Part shown: piece after piece, positions 18,791-28,400 of the stretch | Position numbering within the stretch: the first letter of the stretch is position 1 | Layout of the letters: each line of letters begins with the position of its first letter | Assembly: GCA_002412765.1 (NCBI GenBank) | Contig: DHVR01000075.1 | Coordinates: 5,282 to 69,281, forward strand | Source: Leptolinea sp. UBA5203 | GTDB taxonomy: Bacteria > Chloroflexota > Anaerolineae > Anaerolineales > Anaerolineaceae | Length of the DNA: 64,000 bases | Direction of reading: 5' to 3' | The notes under the pieces: model-generated | Database searches by the model: none | Seen by the model: only the letters and a program-made list of their open reading frames with translations | Told to the model about the DNA's origin: nothing | Position numbers and translations under genes: made by a program

Positions 18791-21184
18791 CTATTTCTCA
18801 ATGGGCAGTTTGAAGCGTGCCACAACCATTTGTAATTCTCTGGCCATTTCAGATAATGACTCAGCCGAAGCAGTCACTTCCTCCACCTGGGCGCTCATCT
18901 CTTCCGTGCTGGCGCTGACTTCCTCAATGGAAGCACTGTTCTCTTCACTGACGCTGGCAATTACTTCAATTGCCTCCGTCACCAGGGTCGAATTCGCTGC
19001 CATTTCTTCCGTGGCGGCCGTATTCTCTTCCACTATCGCAGAAACAGAATCTACAGCTGCGACTAATTCATTGGAAAACTCACTCATTCGTGCAGAGGCT
19101 TCACCAGCCAGCTTGGCTTGTTTATTGACTTCCTCGGCCGCATTCATAATTTCGGACAAGGCAGTTCCTGACTGGTTGGCGCTCTTCACACCTGCTTCCA
19201 CTTCCTTGTACCCTTCATCCATGGCTTTGACCGCTTCGGCAACGGTTTTTTGAATCCCCATAATCAGCCCGCCAATTTCTTTGGTAGCTGTACTGGAACG
19301 TTCCGCTAGTTTGCGAACTTCATCCGCCACCACAGCAAAACCTTTGCCGTGTTCCCCAGCCCGGGCAGCTTCAATGGCTGCATTTAGAGCCAAAAGGTTG
19401 GTCTGGGAAGCGATATCTTCAATGACTTCCACAATGGTGCCGATTTTCTCGGAGCGGGTTCCCATTTCTTTGACTTTGTCAGCGGAAAGCCCAACTTTAG
19501 TCTTGATATTCTGCATGCCTTCCAGGGTTTCTTCCACAGTTTTGGAACCCTTCTGGGCAGCTTCTGAAGCAAGGCCAGAATCCCGGGTGACCGCGGCAGC
19601 ATTTCCAGATACTTGTTGGATAGCACCGTTAATTTTTTCAGTGATTTCAGATGCCCGATTTACTGCTATTGTTTGTTCTTGTGCGCCATTTGCCACACCA
19701 CTAATAGATCGAGCCATCTCTTCCACTGAGGTGGCAGTTTGGGTGACAGCTCCTGCCTGGTTCTGCGTACCCGTTGCCAATTGTTGAATAGTGGAACTGA
19801 TCTGGGTGGTGGCCATTCCGGCTTGCTGCGCAGCACTGGCTAACTGATCTGAGGCAGCGTTCAAACTTTTGGCATTTAGGGCCACCTGACCCACCGATTC
19901 TCTCAAACTTTCCACCATCTGCTTAAAAGCATTCCCCAACTCGTCATTTTCTGATTTTGCTTGGATGTTTAAAGTCAGGTCATTATCTGAAATCGATTGT
20001 GCAACAGACCCCATTTCCTGCATGTAAACAACTAATTTATCAAAAGCTTTGCCAATATCGCCCAGTTCATCTTTGCGTAAGCGCAAACGATCTTTTAATT
20101 TCTCATCCAGTTCTCTTTGAGTGTCGCCAATGGACAATGCATTGGCTGAGTCAACCACAATGGCAAGAGGATTTGTAATGGATTTTGAGATTGTTATCGC
20201 GAATCCTAGTCCAATCAACATAGCAATGATAACCAGGATAATCGTAATCATAATTGCTTTCTGAACAATTGCCGCTGCGGTTTCCCGGCTTGTTTCCGTT
20301 GCAAGCCAGCCAGCATCTTCGACTACAATAGCCCCAGCTTGGACACTTTGACCGATGGTATTCATCTCCCCAAAGATTTGGGTCAGGGTCACATCATTCG
20401 AATACCATGTAGACGCAGCTTTAGCATATTCTTCAGTAGCAAGGCGGGCTTCTTCAATTCTTCCTAAATTCTCCGCATCTGGGGTATAGAATGCCAGATC
20501 ACTATATAGTTTCGTTAAATCACTTAGGTTGATTTGAAGGGAGGTGTAATATTTTAAATCTTTGGAGAGCAAATACCGATTTTGATCCAGACGAGTTTGT
20601 TGCATAATATCCCAAATATTAAGCGCGATGGGTAAAGCTTGCTTTGCTCCTTCGCTATCACTTTCTGAAACAGATAGATAGTATTCCTTAATTAAATCCG
20701 CAGCTTTTTTACCCGTGTCTGCCATCACCATTTCCTGGTTCTTATTATCCTCCAGTGATGTAACACTCTGTTGATACAGCTCTTTATATTGAATCGTGAA
20801 AGTTCGAACTTCATTCGACCTGGTGAGCAGTTCCTGATCGTTGTACTGGCTGGCTACTCTATCCACTTCATCCAATGCCTTAATGACTTCTTCAATATTG
20901 GACATGGCGGATTTTAGATAGACAGATTCATCGACATTGCTATCAGCAACAGCGAGTAGATACATTTTTTCATCCATAGTTGTTCGTAAGGCGAAGCGTT
21001 CTACAGCCGTGGCATATTTTACGGTAGGTACACGCTGTTGGGTAATCTCAGAAATTATCGTATTGACACTCATTAGATTTAGGTAACCAGCAACCCCCAT
21101 CCCCCCACCAACGAGAATCACCAACCCCAACATGATCGCAATCAACTTTTTCCCCATACGCATATTGTTAACCCAATTTAGCAT
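18791..21184 (-). CDS. Methyl-accepting chemotaxis protein with long helical (HBM-like) sensor
   Basis: 797 aa. A first membrane helix (about 13-35) and a second (about 300-325) bracket a periplasmic region of about 260 residues. That region is almost wholly helical and long enough for two stacked four-helix bundles, which suggests the helical bimodular (HBM) family; known HBM receptors bind organic acids. HAMP (about 326-380) and the signalling domain follow, ending in KLPIEK. From the tip to the C-terminus it is nearly the same as the receptor at 22134-24164, while the sensors differ, so the pair looks like a duplication with sensor exchange. GGAGAAATA precedes the ATG. HBM assignment is by length and helix pattern only. 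Confidence 0.85.
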   Translation of the reverse strand: MLNWVNNMRMGKKLIAIMLGLVILVGGGMGVAGYLNLMSVNTIISEITQQRVPTVKYATAVERFALRTTMDEKMYLLAVADSNVDESVYLKSAMSNIEEVIKALDEVDRVASQYNDQELLTRSNEVRTFTIQYKELYQQSVTSLEDNKNQEMVMADTGKKAADLIKEYYLSVSESDSEGAKQALPIALNIWDIMQQTRLDQNRYLLSKDLKYYTSLQINLSDLTKLYSDLAFYTPDAENLGRIEEARLATEEYAKAASTWYSNDVTLTQIFGEMNTIGQSVQAGAIVVEDAGWLATETSRETAAAIVQKAIMITIILVIIAMLIGLGFAITISKSITNPLAIVVDSANALSIGDTQRELDEKLKDRLRLRKDELGDIGKAFDKLVVYMQEMGSVAQSISDNDLTLNIQAKSENDELGNAFKQMVESLRESVGQVALNAKSLNAASDQLASAAQQAGMATTQISSTIQQLATGTQNQAGAVTQTATSVEEMARSISGVANGAQEQTIAVNRASEITEKINGAIQQVSGNAAAVTRDSGLASEAAQKGSKTVEETLEGMQNIKTKVGLSADKVKEMGTRSEKIGTIVEVIEDIASQTNLLALNAAIEAARAGEHGKGFAVVADEVRKLAERSSTATKEIGGLIMGIQKTVAEAVKAMDEGYKEVEAGVKSANQSGTALSEIMNAAEEVNKQAKLAGEASARMSEFSNELVAAVDSVSAIVEENTAATEEMAANSTLVTEAIEVIASVSEENSASIEEVSASTEEMSAQVEEVTASAESLSEMARELQMVVARFKLPIEK

Positions 21185-21660
21185 TATTTCTCCACTAATT
21201 TTATTGACCGACTTGGCAATCGCTGGCTTTGTCCCTGAAAAACCTTGAGTAAGAGATCAACTAAAATTACAGGTCCGGATGATCAATTATTATGAAACAT
21301 GCCGAGTTTTTCTTCAGTTTACCCACCAATGATGTCAGGCAAATTCTTTTTGCTGATTAAAGATTTTCTGTTTAGATACGATATATGTTTTTTTCCAAGT
21401 TCCTTAATCTGAGTATAGGAAGTCAAATCATAAATTGAAATAAAAGGTATATGAAATTTACTTAAAGGGATAATAAAATATTCAATGCGGTTTTGAGCAG
21501 CATAGAAAGAAATCCATTAAGTAAATCCCTATCCAAGTCTCATTATGTGTTTTTATGTTAGCTAGATCATGCACATTCTCTTTTTTTTGTAAATTAACAA
21601 AAAAAGGCAATAGAGTGCCGAAAGACACCTATTGCCTTTTATACCTAGTTGGCTATTGAC
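21185..21660. other. Intergenic region between cheW and the HBM-like receptor
   Basis: 476 bases, strongly AT-rich. It contains the cheW terminator at 21602-21640 and must contain the promoter of the receptor starting at 21184. No gene and no recognised promoter boxes. Confidence 0.5.
21602..21640 (-). terminator. Intrinsic terminator of the receptor-cheW transcript
   Basis: A 12-bp stem, AAAAGGCAATAG (21602-21613) with CTATTGCCTTTT (21629-21640), extended by GTG/CAC inside. On the minus strand it is followed by TTTTTTTG, the classic U-tract. It begins 20 bases after the cheW stop. Confidence 0.85.
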
Positions 21661-22131
21661 TTATGCGGGCATCAACAACTCATTCGTTATGGCCAACATC
21701 TGCCGGCTCTCACAAGAAGATAAAACCGCTTCCAGAGAGAGTAGAATCACTAGCCGTTCACCAAGATTGGCGATTCCGGTAATGAAGGCCGTATCCACCG
21801 TGCTGAGCATTGCTGGAATTGACTCAATGACATCCTCGTCGATCGTAAGAACCTCAGATACTGAATCCACAATCATACCCATACTGATACTCCCCATCCT
21901 AACGATCACAATTCGTGAATCCAGCGTGGCGGAATCCGCCATCAAACCAAAACGTGAGCGTAAATCCATGACCGGAACAATAGCGCCTCTTAGATTGGTC
22001 ACTCCTTCAATATACGCCGGCAAATTGGGCATGCTGGTTATCTTCTGCAGCTTGATGATGCCTTCCACCCCTTCGATAGGCACACCAAAAGCTTCGTGCG
22101 CTAACATGAAGACGACAAATTGTTTTTCCAT
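21661..22131 (-). CDS. cheW: CheW chemotaxis coupling protein
   Basis: 156 aa. It has the CheW fold from end to end: FVVFMLAHEAFGVPIEGVEGII, then LPAYIEGVTNLRGAIVPVMDLRSRFGL, and VDSVSEVLTI near the middle. The NLRG-x-IVPV-x-DLR signature is the receptor- and CheA-binding surface. CheW links chemoreceptors to the kinase CheA at the cytoplasmic membrane. The ATG lies two bases after the stop of the receptor gene at 22134-24164, so the two are co-transcribed and probably translationally coupled. No CheA, CheY, CheR or CheB is encoded in the window, so this CheW must work with a kinase encoded elsewhere. Length is normal for the family. Confidence 0.95.
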   Translation of the reverse strand: MEKQFVVFMLAHEAFGVPIEGVEGIIKLQKITSMPNLPAYIEGVTNLRGAIVPVMDLRSRFGLMADSATLDSRIVIVRMGSISMGMIVDSVSEVLTIDEDVIESIPAMLSTVDTAFITGIANLGERLVILLSLEAVLSSCESRQMLAITNELLMPA

Positions 22132-22133
22132 GG

Positions 22134-24164
22134 TTATTTCTCAACCGGTAGTTTGAAACGTCCGCATACTATTTGCAGCTCACGAGCCATATCCGCGAGG
22201 GAGGTAGCTGAGGCGGAAACTTCTTCCACCTGGGCGCTCATTTCTTCCGTGCTGGCGCTGACTTCTTCAATGGATGCGCTGTTCTCTTCACTGACACTGG
22301 CTATCACTTCGATCGCCTGGGTCACTTCGGTTGAATTAGCAGCCATCTCCTCCGTGGCAGCGGTGTTTTCTTCCACGACGGCCGAGACAGAATCCACTGC
22401 TGCAACCAGCTCATTGGAGAACTCATTCATCTTCGCCGAAGCATCCGCGGCCATTTTCGCCTGGGTGTTTACTTCTTCAGCCGCATTCATAATTTCAGAT
22501 AATGCAGTTCCCGCCAGATTGGCACTCTTCACACCGGCTTCCACAACCAGGGAACCTTCATTCATGGCTTTGACGGCTTCAGCCACGGTTTTTTGAATTC
22601 CTGAGATCAATCCGCCGATTTCTTTAGTGGCGCTGCTGGAACGTTCAGCTAATTTGCGAACTTCGTCAGCCACCACAGCAAAACCTTTGCCGTGTTCCCC
22701 AGCCCGGGCTGCTTCAATGGCGGCGTTCAAAGCCAGGAGATTGGTTTGCGAAGCAATATCCTCGATAACTTCAACAATGGTACCAATTTGCTCGGAGCGG
22801 GTTCCCATCTCTTGGACTTTTTCAGCCGAGAGGCCCACCTTTGTTTTGATGGTTTGCATGCCTTCCAGGGTGTCTTCAACGGTTTTAGTGCCTTTCCTGG
22901 CCGCTTCAGCAGCCACGGCTGAATCCCGGGTTACAGCAGCAGCATTTCCGGCGACCTGCTGGATGGCATTATTAATTTGTTCAGTAATTTCTGCCGCCCG
23001 AGTGACAGCGATAGTTTGTTCCTGTGCACCTTTTGCTACCCCATTGATCGCGCGGGACATTTCTTCCACCGAAGTCGCTGTTTGGGTGATGGCTCCCGCC
23101 TGGTTCTGGGTTCCTGCAGCCACCTGTTGAATGGTAGTGCTGATCTGATTGGTCGCCAAACCAGCCTGTTGGGCCGCACTGGCTAACTGCTGTGCAGCGG
23201 CCATCAAGTTGAGGGTATTGTTGGAGACCTGACATATAGAATCCCGCAGGGTATCCACCATGGCTACGAAGGCATTGCCCAATTCATCCGTTTCTGCTTT
23301 GGCATGCAAGGTTAAGGTTAAGTCGTTTTCAGAGATCCCCTTGGCGACTTCGCCCATTTCCTGCATATAATTGATCAGATTATCAAAAGCCTTGCCAATA
23401 TCTCCAAGTTCATCCTTCCTCAGGCGGACAGTATCTTTTACTTTTTCATCCAGGTTGCGTTGGGTATCCCCAATCGCCAGCATATTGGCTGCCTGCACCA
23501 CAATACCCAGTGGTTTGGTAATGCTTTGTGAAATGATGAATCCCAGCCCCACCGCCAGTCCGATCGCACCAACGATCACAAGGATCATGATGACGGTTGC
23601 CCGATTTGCCGCTGCGGTATTATCAATCGCAATTTGATGAGCCGCTTCTTTTTTAGATTCCATCATGGCATCCAGGCTGTCCTGGATCGCCCGCGCACTG
23701 GTCATGGCATCCCCATGCAAAATCACCAGGGCTTCATCTGATTTTCCCGCTTTATCCAGCGCAATAATTTCCTCAATATAGGGTTCAAATTCAATGACTC
23801 CCTGCTTGTATTCGGCAAATAAAGCTCGCATCTCGTCGGTTTCAATCAAAGCTTCATACGCTGCTGCCACTTCGGCCATTTCTGGATAAAGTTGATTTAC
23901 TGTATCATATTTGGCCTGCCCTTCCACTTTGTCCTTAATCAGGATGGCATCCCGCAGGTTAACACGGATCCGCTGAAAGGAGATCCCCATGTGTTCCAGT
24001 TGGGTAATGGGCACAGTGTAGTTCTCATACAGGCGGGTATCGGCAGCATCAATTTGTCGAATATTGACAATCCCAATGACACCCACCACGGCTGATAGGA
24101 CAGCCATTAATACAAAAGCGCTGATTAATTTTCTTCCCATTCTCAAGTCATTTAAAAAATTCAT
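22134..24164 (-). CDS. Methyl-accepting chemotaxis protein with four-helix-bundle sensor
   Basis: 676 aa. Membrane helices at about 12-32 and 190-212 flank a helical region of about 155 residues, the size and pattern of the 4HB_MCP module (VIGIVNIRQIDAADTRLYENY, then ISFQRIRVNLRDAIL). HAMP follows (about 213-265), with a second HAMP-like unit, and then the signalling domain with the same conserved tip as its neighbours; it ends KLPVEK with no docking pentapeptide. AGGTGAGCA precedes the ATG. It is followed at two bases by cheW. It closely matches the 18791-21184 receptor in the cytoplasmic half. Confidence 0.9.
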   Translation of the reverse strand: MNFLNDLRMGRKLISAFVLMAVLSAVVGVIGIVNIRQIDAADTRLYENYTVPITQLEHMGISFQRIRVNLRDAILIKDKVEGQAKYDTVNQLYPEMAEVAAAYEALIETDEMRALFAEYKQGVIEFEPYIEEIIALDKAGKSDEALVILHGDAMTSARAIQDSLDAMMESKKEAAHQIAIDNTAAANRATVIMILVIVGAIGLAVGLGFIISQSITKPLGIVVQAANMLAIGDTQRNLDEKVKDTVRLRKDELGDIGKAFDNLINYMQEMGEVAKGISENDLTLTLHAKAETDELGNAFVAMVDTLRDSICQVSNNTLNLMAAAQQLASAAQQAGLATNQISTTIQQVAAGTQNQAGAITQTATSVEEMSRAINGVAKGAQEQTIAVTRAAEITEQINNAIQQVAGNAAAVTRDSAVAAEAARKGTKTVEDTLEGMQTIKTKVGLSAEKVQEMGTRSEQIGTIVEVIEDIASQTNLLALNAAIEAARAGEHGKGFAVVADEVRKLAERSSSATKEIGGLISGIQKTVAEAVKAMNEGSLVVEAGVKSANLAGTALSEIMNAAEEVNTQAKMAADASAKMNEFSNELVAAVDSVSAVVEENTAATEEMAANSTEVTQAIEVIASVSEENSASIEEVSASTEEMSAQVEEVSASATSLADMARELQIVCGRFKLPVEK

Positions 24165-24228
24165 TGCTCACCTGCCTTATCTAGTTATTAAAGGAATCTG
24201 ATTTATGTATTTTTTGGATAAATAGTAA

Positions 24229-24630
24229 TTACAGTTGACCTGTTGATTTTCTTTGGTCCATCAATAATTCACGTACAATTTCAAGGAATTGACCGGGGTC
24301 AAAGTTCCCCACAATAAACCGATGTTGATTACTCCATATGGACTGTGCCATTTGGGGCTCTTCATCAAGGAGGGAGAGGGTTCGAAGGTTAGGATAGTGA
24401 TCCATTAATGGCATCACTTGACTCATAAAATCGTCTTGTTGAATCCACTGATCCAAAATCAAAACACTGATCAGCTCAGGGTATGCTTCCAGTAGGCTGG
24501 GGATTTCGGAAAATTCTGAAACATGATAAATCGGCAAGTCATCCTTGATAATTACAAGCAAGACCTTGATGGCCTGTTTCCTGGATGGAGAATGACTGAA
24601 TAGAATTACCACAACTGTCCTGTCCTTCAT
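24229..24630 (-). CDS. Small receiver-like protein of unknown function
   Basis: 133 aa, not assigned to a named family. Alternating hydrophobic strands and helices (TVVVILFSHS, SVLILDQW, LRTLSLLDEE, HRFIVGNF, then FLEIVRELLM) suggest a receiver-like Rossmann fold with D60 in the phospho-acceptor place. The acidic pair after strand 1 is replaced by FSHS and the C-terminal Lys-Pro is missing, so phosphorylation is doubtful. No clear SD is seen before the ATG. It lies between the NarL regulator and a chemoreceptor, all on the minus strand, 64 bases before the receptor start. A protein-protein adaptor role would fit, but that is inference. Confidence 0.55.
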   Translation of the reverse strand: MKDRTVVVILFSHSPSRKQAIKVLLVIIKDDLPIYHVSEFSEIPSLLEAYPELISVLILDQWIQQDDFMSQVMPLMDHYPNLRTLSLLDEEPQMAQSIWSNQHRFIVGNFDPGQFLEIVRELLMDQRKSTGQL

Positions 24631-24721
24631 GCGGATTTGAAATGATCAAAACACCTAGTATTAGAATATCGAAAAATCCCAATCAGCGCATCATTCGGAC
24701 AAATGAATCCGATTAACTAAA

Positions 24722-24745
24722 ATAGACCACATTTCTGTGATCTAT
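24722..24745 (-). terminator. Weak hairpin after the NarL-type regulator
   Basis: ATAGACCACA (24722-24731) pairs with TGTGATCTAT (24736-24745) with one mismatch and a 4-base loop, about 78 bases after the regulator's stop. There is no clear U-tract. Confidence 0.35.
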
Positions 24746-24823
24746 CTACTCTAAAAGTGTTAATTCACGGCTGCTGAAGTAGTTCGCTGATTTCTAGCCT
24801 GTCATACCCCCTTATTTGTCCCA

Positions 24824-25474
24824 TCAAACATCAAGGCTGGCAATTCCTTCCCGCAATGCATACAATGCCGCCTGGGTTCGATTCGCCAGATGTAATTTAC
24901 TTAATATATTGCTGGTATGGGTTCGAATCGTCCATTCACTCAAATGCAGCTTTTCAGCGATCTCCAGGTTGGATTGACCGGTAGCGATCAGTTCCAATAC
25001 GGATATCTCACGATCCGTGAGCTGATCTTCGGACAAAGATTGCGGCGTCGGCTTGCTGAATTCGTTCATTAATTTACTGGCAACCAGGGGGTGCAAAGAG
25101 GAAATGCCATGGTAAACATCTTGGATGGCTTGCATCAGTTGCTGAGGAGAAGAATCCTTCAGCAAGTATCCTGCAGCACCGCTTTTTATCGCTGGGAATA
25201 CCTTATCATCTTCAGCAAAACTGGTGATGACCAAAATCCTTGCCGCTGGGTTATGCTGCCGAATCTCCTGGATGGCTTCCAATCCATTTTTCACCGGCAT
25301 CACCATATCCATCAGAATCACATCCGGATGCAGGGCTGCCGCCAGCAGTACCGCTTGCTCACCATTTTCCGCTTCACCAATAATTTCAAATCCTTCTTTG
25401 CACGCAAAGAAAGCCTTAATACCAGCCCGAACCATGGCGTGGTCATCAGCGATCAGTATTCGAATTGTTTCCAT
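24824..25474 (-). CDS. NarL/FixJ-type response regulator
   Basis: 216 aa from the ATG at 25474, chosen because AAGGA precedes it and the protein then begins directly with strand 1 of the receiver (METIRILIADDH). A longer frame upstream runs inside the kinase gene and adds only non-homologous sequence. The receiver has D10/D11, phospho-acceptor D56, the T/S in ITSFAED and K106. The LuxR-type helix-turn-helix (LTDREISVLELIATGQSNLEIAEKL, then SEWTIRTHTSNILSKL) is at the C-terminus. The gene overlaps the 3' end of the sensor kinase gene by 29 bases, the usual arrangement for a cognate pair. Targets are unknown; the downstream receptor-like gene and chemoreceptor may be among them. Confidence 0.93.
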   Translation of the reverse strand: METIRILIADDHAMVRAGIKAFFACKEGFEIIGEAENGEQAVLLAAALHPDVILMDMVMPVKNGLEAIQEIRQHNPAARILVITSFAEDDKVFPAIKSGAAGYLLKDSSPQQLMQAIQDVYHGISSLHPLVASKLMNEFSKPTPQSLSEDQLTDREISVLELIATGQSNLEIAEKLHLSEWTIRTHTSNILSKLHLANRTQAALYALREGIASLDV

Positions 25475-28400
25475 GTTTAATTCCTTCTTTTTCTTCAATT
25501 GCTGGGAATGTATAAGGTACGCTGGCAAAAATGCTTGTTCCCTCACCAACAAAGGATTTAATTTCAAGAACCCCGTTAATCTTTTGAATCCTTTCCTGCA
25601 TGTTGACCAATCCCTGCCCCCCATGATTAGGCGTATCTTGTGGATCAAAACCATGTCCATTATCCTGGATGTGCATCTTCAAAACACCCTCCTCTACCGT
25701 TATTGCAATATTTATCTCACTCGCCTGCGCATGACGGGTAATGTTATTTAAGGCTTCAACCGTTAACCAATAGAGAACTTCTTCGATGGATGGATCAATA
25801 GACAGGAATTCATCCACAGAAAACCTAGTTGCGATAGAAGCTCTTTTCTCGACCATCTCGATACGTTTGCGCAGTGCATTTACCAATCCATCCTGTTCCA
25901 AATCGGGAGGACGCATCTCAAAAATCATTAACCGCATTTCATTTAAAGCTTGTTTGGTTAATTGGGATAATCGGGATAAAACTTCGGCTAATTGTTCCAT
26001 TTTATTTTCATGGATCAAATCCTGACCGGCATTGGCGAATAATACCGCGCTATACAGGGTTTGGGTCACGGAATCATGCATCTGGCGGGATAACCGAATC
26101 CGTTCTTCCTTCAACCCAGTCTGTTCTGCTTCTTCGATCAGTTTGTGATTCTCTATCATCACGCCAATATGGTTTACTAAGGCGTTCAAAAAGGTAATCT
26201 CTTCCAAATTGAATATCTGTGAGCCCTCACGAAAGAGGGAAACCAAACCATACACCTTACCTTGCAGCAGGATTGGCACACCAATAAAAATATGATTTGG
26301 AAATTCATGGTATTCCGATGTTAATTGATAATATGGATTATCGATAACATTTGGGATAATCACGGTCTCAGCCTGTTGAATAACCCGGCCTTCCCACAAA
26401 TTTTCCGGGGGTGAGGATTCAATAAATTCCTGAATTTCGATCTGCCCCATCTTTCCTGCGACCATTTTTAAGCGATCTCGGTTTTGATCCAAAAAGAAAA
26501 TTCCACCATACTTACACCCCAACACTTGCATCACCTCTGCTATGGATAATTCCAATTTGGCTGATAGAGCCTTCTGTACGCCTGAAACAGCAATGACGTT
26601 ATATAAAGTGGACAATTCCAAGGTCCTTCGAGAAATCATATGTTTCATGGACTCTAGATTGCCCATTCTTTGTAAGGTTACGCCAATAATTTCTGCCATC
26701 GCCCCCAATGGGGTGATGATTTCATCAAAAGGTAAGGTGGATCCTTGATTACCAACCAGCATTACTCCCACTTTCATCTCTCCGGATAAGATGGGAAGAA
26801 GAAGACAGGAATTTAATTTAAGATCCTGAAATGTAGTGGTAGAAAAAACATTTTGATATTCCTCACCCGAAGTGATAAATCGTGGCTGTCCACTCGTCAT
26901 GATCTCTTGGAATACCTGAAAATTCCGGACTCCCGATATCAATTTTTTGTCCTTAGTTTCACCTGCCAAGACAGGGGGCAGAAATGATTGTCCATCGGCT
27001 TCAAATATTGCCGCCAAATTTACGTTGTAGGTATCCACAATCAAATTGACAACCATCTCCTGCGCTTCGATGCGGGTTTTTGCTTCCCGCAAGGACACGG
27101 TTAACCAGAGCATCATTTCTTGATCCAAACTATGTTGATTCTCTTTCTTGTGATAGAAATCATTCTCAATTTCCATCAGCATACGGTCGGTGATATCTTG
27201 GGTTAATAAAATAGCATGCCAATCTTGAAATGAGCAAGCTACACCACTAATCTCTAACCATAACGGACTGCCGTCATCTTTCTTTGTCCCTAAAATCACC
27301 TGCCTTACTTCCTGCTCCCCTCGTTGAATGCGCGAACTGACAAATTCCTCGCGCAGCATGGGGCTGCCATCCCTGTGAAAATAATCCCTTTTCCGATGCT
27401 CACCCAATATCAAGTCTTCTCCTGAAATACCATAAATCTGAGCCAAAGCAGGGTTCTGAGTGACAATTTTTTGCTGCTCATCCAGGATGGAAATACCAAT
27501 GGGTAACGAATCGAACAATAATTGTAGTTTTTCGACACTCTCTTGTAACATCAATTCCGTCAGTTTCTGTTCAGTAATGTCGGAAAAAGTTGTTGCGAAT
27601 TGTCCGGGTTTGGGGGAATATACATTTACGCTGAACCATTTTTCCAAGGTTTGGGAATAATTTTCATATTGCATGGGTACGCCGCTCCTGGCAACCTCAG
27701 CATAAGTATTAATCCAATATTGTTCTGTCCCTGGCAAAGCAGAAAGGACGGTTTGCCCGATTAATTCTTCCCGTTTAAGGCCTGTGATTCGTTCAAATGC
27801 TGGGTTAATTTCCAAAAAACGATAATCACACGCATTTCCATGATCATCATAAAGCATTTCATGCAATGCAAATCCTTCAATCATTTCAGTAAAAAGTTGC
27901 TGATAGCGCACTTCAGAGGATTTTAAATTTTCCTCAATCTGCTTTAACTCTGAAATGTCGCGAACAACCCCAATAATGATATGCTCTCCTACATACGGGA
28001 AGGAATTCCAGGATAACCATTTAAATCCACCGCCTTTGCAAAGGTAACGATTTTCAAAATAAAAAAACGCCTCACCTTCCACCATAGTTGTAAAAGCATC
28101 TTCAGTTTTTGTTCTGTCATCCGGATGAACAAAGTCCAACCATGGTTTTTCCAGTAGTTCATGAATCTCCCAACCTAATGTTTGGCTCCAGGCGGGATTG
28201 AGCACCTTAAAATAACCATCAAACCCTCCAATACAGAGCATATCCTTGGCGTGAGTGAATATTTTATCTTTTTGAGAAAGCTCTTCGCTGGTTTTCTTTC
28301 GCTGACTGATATCCAGATGAATCCCTGTCATCAACAAAGGACGATTCGCCTCGTCCCTTTCAATGACATTCCCCCGTCCTTCCGTCCAAAGCCACCCTCC

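Noticed and set aside
25475..25660. Longer start for the NarL regulator
   Set aside because: The extra 62 residues are the kinase gene read in another frame; the ATG at 25474 has an SD and the correct domain start.
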